Source: Medicago truncatula (lineage: Eukaryota > Streptophyta > Magnoliopsida > Fabales > Fabaceae). Taken from it: 64,000 nucleotides of DNA. The notes beneath the pieces are model-generated. The model did no database searches. It saw only the letters and a list, made by a program, of their open reading frames with translations, and had not been told where the DNA came from. Positions 58,571-64,000 of this stretch are shown here, piece by piece (the first letter of the stretch is position 1; each line of letters begins with the position of its first letter). Made by a program: the position numbers and the translations under genes. The DNA lies in assembly GCF_003473485.1 (NCBI RefSeq), contig NC_053045.1, forward strand, positions 37,484,494-37,548,493, in the 5' to 3' direction.

Positions 58571-59250
58571 ATTTGTTTTTAGTCATCATGAGTGACTAAA
58601 ACCTAATTGATTAGGGTCCTAAGATGAACCTCTATTTGTTTGTTGGATCAATTTAATTCAAGTTTTTTATTCGGTTATGTTTTGAGATCTATTTTATTTT
58701 TATTTTTTAGATGCAAAGATTTTAATGTTTTTGTGAATTCTAGGGAGTCTTTGACGGAATCGTTGCATTATAAACTTTATTATGTCCCCTTAGTAAGATA
58801 AGATTAAGCCTATCCATTTAATCTACTAAGGACAAGAGAAGGCATGTAGTGAACTTTTAATATTGATAGGTGTAGGTGGATCCTTTAGACGACAATTTAC
58901 GAATACTAATTTTTTCTTATAATTGATAAATGTTTGTGTTAATCCAACAAAAAAATAGTAGGGGTTCAAAGAATTGTAATCACTGCTAAAATCTGCAATC
59001 CGAACCGTTTTTAATTTTCTGTAATAAATTCAATTGTTTTGCACAATCAAGTCAAACTTGCAAAATCTCTCCATTTTATATGCTTTTTTTTTATTGAAAG
59101 TTAAATGACACGGGACATCCATGCATATTAGAAGTTAGTTTATTTCATAATCTATAAATTGTAAAATCAAACTTCATACAACGGGGTTCATTTCTGTTTC
59201 ATAAAACTACGCCTACTATAAATACATCCATCTTCACAAGATAATACATC
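58571..59250. other. Intergenic, no gene seen
   Basis: AT-rich sequence with no supported feature. Confidence 0.4.
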
Positions 59251-59253
59251 TTA

Positions 59254-59490
59254 GAGCATCAACAACGCTAGTTCTTCATATTCTTCTTAAAACACAATAA
59301 CATAGAATTTTGTTCTAGACCATTGGAGGATAATGTCTTGGCAGACAGGTTGGAGAACCGTTCTCCCAGGAAAACATGTTCCTGCAACTGCTACGTCAGA
59401 GAAAGCGAGTGTTCTTGAATCTTATGTGGTAATCATTGACCCACAAAAATTAACTTGAACATCAACATTGTTCTAGCATTGGAGATGCTC
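59254..59490. mobile_element. PIF/Harbinger (Tourist-like) MITE, 237 bp
   Basis: TTA at 59251-59253 and 59491-59493 is the target duplication. The ends GAGCATCAACAACGCTAG and GAGCATCTCCAATGCTAG are inverted. The interior shows no recognisable gene. Confidence 0.8.
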
Positions 59491-59493
59491 TTA

Positions 59494-60387
59494 CTAACAA
59501 TGTTAAAAGGACGATGAATGGAATTCACGCACACATATATTCCCTATACTTTTTACTTTTGCACACTTTTTGCACGTGTATTTTTCCTTTTCTTACGTAT
59601 TTTACTTTGTTAACTTCATCCACGACATTTCTTGCACCCTAATAGAACAATTGTACATGTATTCTTAAACCTATCAACTAATAGCCGCTTAATGATTTAA
59701 CTTAAATCGTAGATTGATCTTTTAAGTTCATTTGTCTGAAGGAAAGATCTTCATATGGTCTTTGCGCGGTTTGTTAATTTCCACAAGCACATTTTAAGGT
59801 TTAACTTGTTAATTTTGACCAATTAAATCATTAATAGATGAAGTTAACAAATTTTATAAGGACTCATCACCAAAAATATAAGGCAAAATTGGCCTATCCT
59901 TTTGTTTGCTTTTGGCCGCCGACAGCATATACCAACGGCCGCATATTGCTCGTTCTCGTCAAAACAATATTTATCTTGCTAGTTACACCAAAAAGTGTTT
60001 ATCTTAGTAATAATCACTTTTCCATACAAGATAAGTTTTATTTGAGTTGTCCCAAATTGTAACGGGAATGTTACATGTTTGTCCTGCCGAATTTAGGATC
60101 CAGTTGAAGCAAGATGACAACTAGGCTTTTGCTTCTTGATTTCCTATGCTAAAGGGTTTCATAGTTCATGTGTATGACTGTTTTCTTTTTTACCTAAGTT
60201 CATGTGAATTATGACCATTTGGGGATCAGTATGTAAAATAAATAAATCAATATGCATATACAGATCACGTTATACATTGTAATCTATGCAGGAAGTTATC
60301 CACAATTTTATTCAAATGTTATATGTAATGTAGTAATCGAATAAACCATTAATTTAATTCATAAACTATCATATTTTTCTGTCCCTA
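59494..60387. other. Intergenic, no gene seen
   Basis: AT-rich sequence. Open frames such as that at 59838-60062 show no motif. Confidence 0.4.
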
Positions 60388-60475
60388 TAAGCTTAACTCA
60401 TATTTAAGGACAATGCATAATATATGTAAGGTCCGAGGTTCGAACCCCAGACACCACAGAAGAAAAAAAAACTAT
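60388..60475 (+). mobile_element. tRNA-derived SINE (family A)
   Basis: TAAGCTTAACTCATATTTAA (A-box region, diverged), then GCATAATATATGTAAGGTCC and the B box GAGGTTCGAACCCCAGACAC, then CACAGAAGAAAAAAAA. It matches the SINE at 15311-15403 along its length. Confidence 0.7.
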
Positions 60476-60736
60476 CATATTTTTCTCTAATAGTCTTTAA
60501 ATAAGTTAGATAATAATTGATGGATTTTAATATACTTTATGAATTAAATTGACAGATTTTATATATTTTAAAGATCACTTGACATATGCATATATTTTAA
60601 GGACTAAATTGAAAAAAATTAAGTTGTGATATTTTAGAGATTGATGATTTGGTGTATAATTTATAGTTGTTCACTACATAGTAAAAACACAAGGTACAAT
60701 AACTTATGTCCTTTCTTGTTCCTCTTTCCACATTTG

Positions 60737-60746
60737 TATATAAATA
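60737..60746 (+). promoter_or_regulatory. Probable TATA box of the lipid-transfer protein gene
   Basis: TATATAAATA lies 82 bp before the ATG at 60828, a normal distance for a plant gene with a short leader. Confidence 0.6.
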
Positions 60747-60827
60747 AACGCACACAACTTATTTCATTGCATTGGTGTGACACAACACAATTGTAGATTT
60801 TTTGCATAAACTGTAAGGAACCCAAAC

Positions 60828-61276
60828 ATGGCAACTAGTAACACTTGTTTGACCTTGACAATCTTGGTTGTTTTTGGAACATTATTATACAACACAAATC
60901 AAGTTTCAGGTCAATGTGGAGGAAGCCTTCCAGCACTTATATCAGAATGTTCAAAGTTTGTTCAGAAATCAGGACCAAAGATTGCACCATCACCAGGGTG
61001 TTGTGCAGCCATTAGAAGCTTTGATGTCCCATGTGCTTGCAAACTCATCACTAAAGAAGCTGAAAAGTTTGTGAGTGTTCCAAAGGCAATATCTGTTGCA
61101 AGGTCTTGTGGAGTGAAGCTTCCAGCAGGAATGCAATGTGGATGTAAGATATTCTTCTATTCATTTGATTTGAAAATGTTTGTTTTGAATCATAAATATT
61201 TTGAGAAAGAAAACTGACAAAACTTGTGATGACATTGTTTGTTTCAGCTATTAGAATCCCACCGAAAGCCATATGA
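60828..61276 (+). CDS. Non-specific lipid-transfer protein (8-cysteine, DIR1/LTP-like)
   Basis: Two exons, 60828-61143 and 61248-61276, encode 114 residues; without the intron the frame would run into unrelated sequence after QCG. Residues 1-28 form a signal peptide (MATSNTCLTLTILVVFGTLL core), with cleavage likely just before or after Gln29. The mature part has the eight-cysteine pattern C30, C41, CC58-59, C69-x-C71, C94, C104. Such folds have four disulfides around a hydrophobic cavity and bind lipids in the cell wall or apoplast. The spliced tail SIRIPPKAI is basic. The small size, CxC centre (CAC) and single intron near the C-terminus fit LTP-like proteins of the DIR1/LTP_2 group; the ligand and role cannot be told from sequence. 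It has its own TATA box and polyadenylation signal. Confidence 0.9.
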
Positions 61277-61314
61277 AGTGATCAACGAATTGAAAACGCA
61301 GCTTTTGTATTGGC

Positions 61315-61320
61315 AATAAA
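61315..61320 (+). terminator. Polyadenylation signal AATAAA of the lipid-transfer gene
   Basis: AATAAA occurs 39 bp after the stop codon, giving a short 3' UTR. Confidence 0.6.
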
Positions 61321-62451
61321 GCACTTTCCATTTTATGTAAAGACACAAATAAATAACTAAATAAATAATTCTCCATATCACATTGTTATGTGTTCATGGT
61401 AGAACTGTGTCTAATGGAATGTATGGAAATTGTTAGTGCATGTATGATCTAATATCTTTTTTTTATATGTAAGTTGTATAATCGAAGATCGAATTTAAAA
61501 GTTTTATATCATGCGTCAGTGTGTCACTCTCTCAATTAATTATTTTAGCTCTCATACACAAGAATAAAAATAGGCATACGTTCATCTCTGCAACCTCTTC
61601 AGTATTGTACAATTATTTTGCTATTTTTAGCCACTTTGATTATCTTGTTAGTTGAACTTTGTTAGTTTCTATTATCTCCGTGTATACTGTCTATTTAGTT
61701 AGTACTTGTCAACTTCCTGTCTCGCCAATCTGTTGTTCTCAGATGTAGTTCTAGTCAGTTTACTTACATGTACTTTCATAACTTGTCTCTCATGTTTTTC
61801 ATTTTCTCATTTATTTCTCCATCAAAGTCATTTTCATCAATTTAAATTTAAATTCTTCTATCAATTTCTGTTATTGTCAAAGATTAAAAACAACAAAAAA
61901 ACTCCCAGAAGTTTTTTCCACATACACATGAAATGAAAAATCCATTTCACTCAGAATCAATTCCTTTACAATTTCGTAAAAATCACCATCGTCGTACAAA
62001 GTAAAAACAAAGCAAATGCACATACATCGTGGTAAATAAAAAACTTGTATTCCAGATCATATGGTTCCCAGATGCAACACAATATGTAGCTTATCACTAC
62101 GAACTATTATTACAGTTAGTACTTGGTAGATCCTGATTGATTGACTTTAAAGGAGCAAAAACAAAACTCAGCAACATATCGTAACAAACAAGATTAATTG
62201 AAGAAAAACCTGGAGTTGTGGGAAACCAAAAATAAATAGAGGGGCTTATTTTGTCTTCAGAAAACTCATAATGAAAATAAAGCACCAAAAGACTCTAGCT
62301 GAAAGCTTGTTTTATACAAAAGTTGATAAAACCAAACATTAATTTAGTCTATCCTCAGGGTTACCTCAGTAACAGCACCGAGAGTTTGCTCAGTCGCCAT
62401 TCTCAGTCAACCAAAATGCAACATCACATACATCTTCAATGGGCGAGTCAA
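61321..62451. other. Intergenic between convergent genes
   Basis: This holds the 3' ends of the lipid-transfer gene (from the left) and of sulfite reductase (from the right). No separate gene is supported. Confidence 0.5.
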
Positions 62452-63377
62452 TTAAAATTCACCTTTTCCATTTTGGTTTGATGCAACATAATTGCGGATA
62501 ACTTCTATGGCTAACTGATGAGCACTCTTGTTTTGAAGTTTAGCTAATCCATCCATTGCTTCGTATGTCTCTTTATCAGTAAAAAGCTTCAAGTTGTGGC
62601 GTGTTGCTGCTACTACTGGACCCTCCCATTTCTCAATAAATTCTTTAAGCTTCTCAAATCCCTATAAACAGACAATGGTGTCATTTTCGCCAAACATACC
62701 TAACACTAATATTCATAATAATCATTTTAAATATTCAAAAGAAGGCTCCAAGATGCAACAAAAAGTATAAAGATCAAAATTTACCAGTCGAGCTGTGAAG
62801 TCGCCAAATGATTCTTTAGATTGACGCTTTTGCTTCCAATGATAAAACAATGGCTCCAAAACTGTTTCAAGGTCTTGAAGCTTCACCTTGTCCATGAAAC
62901 TTCGAGCTAATGACATTTGGTTACTGCTGCCTCCAAGCCAAACCTACATCGGGAGGAAGGGAGAAAATGAGAGAGATGATCAAGATGGTATTTAGAATTT
63001 TCATAGAACCATAGGTGGGTTCAACCACTGATTAACAAACCTGATAGCTATTTGGGCCATCACCAACCAGTCCTAGTTCTGCCATATAAGGTCTAGCACA
63101 ACCATTAGGGCAGCCAGTTATCCTTACAACGACAGATTCGCTATACTTCAGACCAACCTGAATTGGGAAAGGATAATTAGAAAGTTTTTTAATTAGTGAT
63201 CTCCATCAAATCAATAGTTATACTTTTATCTAGCAGCAATACCTTCTCAAACATGGCACGAATCCGCTTAAGAATACTTGGTATCCCACGTTCAGCTTCA
63301 GTAATTGCCAGGGGACATAATGGGAAAGCCGGGCATGCCATTGCCGTTACATTAAGGGGATCTACATATTTTGGTTG
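62452..63377 (-). CDS. SIR: Sulfite reductase (ferredoxin), chloroplastic, C-terminal part
   Basis: Four minus-strand exons, 63377-63243, 63157-63041, 62943-62785 and 62661-62452, all phase 0 with GT/AG introns, encode the last 206 residues. The siroheme/[4Fe-4S] cysteines are both visible: ACPAFPLC (C-x5-C) in the first exon and [10 protein letters not shown] (C-x3-C) in the second. [18 protein letters not shown] precedes the second motif. The tail VRNY-like segment ([19 protein letters not shown]) ends at the stop codon at 62454-62452. The full enzyme (about 690 residues) reduces sulfite to sulfide with electrons from ferredoxin in plastids, the step before cysteine synthesis. The 5' exons lie beyond the right edge. 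Confidence 0.95.
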
Positions 63378-64000
63378 CTAATCAAAGCAAAACAGAGTTA
63401 GAATAGGCCTAATAATGAGAAGAAAAATATACACCGTAAAACAGGATTAATATAGAAGGGGGAAGAAAGTAATAGACCTAAATAAAATAAAATAAAAGAA
63501 AACAAACAACCAGCATGAAGCCAAGCAAAAGTGGTCTTAAAGAAACCAATGTTCAACCAAATATAATAAAGTGAATTTTTGTTAGAATATGTGAATAGCT
63601 TGTATATAGTGATCGTATCTAGGAGTAATTTAGGATGACTTGGATATTTTTTTTTGAAAAGGAGGATGACTTGGATTTTTATCTCTTAAAACTGGTTCAC
63701 GTAATTCCTTATGTATAAGCAGCAGTCAAAAGTGAGTGGAAAATATTCCCCAGTATCCCAATAAAAAATAGGTCATCGCAAAGCAGCAGCTAATCAGATT
63801 TACAAACACCTAAAAAATACAAAAGGCAATCCCTGACATAATGGAATAGCAAATATAAAGTGGTGCTTGTAAGAATAATTTATGTGTTCTAAACCCAACA
63901 CAGTGAAAGGATGAAACTACTAATCATGACCGCTAAATGATACAGTGTAAGGTTAATGTCTAGTGTCAGCTGAGCATGGACAAGCGGATTCAATTCAATC
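63378..64000 (-). other. Intron of the sulfite reductase gene (partial)
   Basis: The acceptor AG lies at 63379-63378 on the minus strand. No coding segment matching sulfite reductase was found up to the window edge, so this is taken as intron sequence. Confidence 0.6.

Noticed and set aside
1..64000. CRISPR array, prokaryotic operon or prophage
   Set aside because: The window has spliced genes, plant transposons and SINEs; no regularly spaced array or bacterial gene order is present.

Overview
This is plant nuclear DNA: AT-rich, with spliced genes separated by long stretches of layered transposable elements. The element families and gene sequences suggest a papilionoid legume, probably of the Medicago/Trifolium group. 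That placement is an inference from recognised sequence character; no search was run.

I can support five intact or partial host genes. (1) A chloroplast-targeted class I phospholipase A1 (minus strand, 21370-24881, two exons). (2) and (3) Two intact six-exon genes of the cinnamoyl-CoA reductase/dihydroflavonol reductase-like SDR family (plus strand, 40520-42207 and 46693-48664), plus a broken third copy (50906-52546). (4) A five-exon coiled-coil protein gene (minus strand, 53030-55879). (5) A small secreted 8-cysteine lipid-transfer protein (plus strand, 60828-61276). The last four coding exons of ferredoxin-sulfite reductase (minus strand, 62452-63377) enter from the right edge.

Layout: 0-2.3 kb is a LINE relic interrupted by a Stowaway MITE (itself carrying another MITE) and by an 834-bp hAT-like element with a clean 8-bp target duplication. 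3-20 kb has no intact gene; it holds MITEs, CACTA ends, tRNA-derived SINEs, a 0.9-kb foldback, LINE relics and, at 5.9-6.6 kb, an inverted-repeat element carrying a decayed 5' piece of a protein-disulfide-isomerase-like gene. 21-25 kb is the phospholipase. 25-40 kb is again repeats, including a Helitron-like 3' end, a PIF1/Helitron-type helicase relic joined to a degenerate copy of the phospholipase 5' region, and an RNase H relic. 40-53 kb is the reductase cluster, split by a 5'-truncated LINE with a perfect 13-bp target duplication, and containing a displaced uracil-DNA glycosylase 3' fragment plus a duplicated tail of the coiled-coil gene. 53-64 kb is denser in genes.

The genes do not form an operon or an obvious pathway. 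The clearest biological theme is local duplication and decay of a reductase family beside its neighbour, and several cases where host-gene pieces sit inside or next to transposons. Exon boundaries were inferred by eye from GT/AG signals, reading frame and comparison among the copies.
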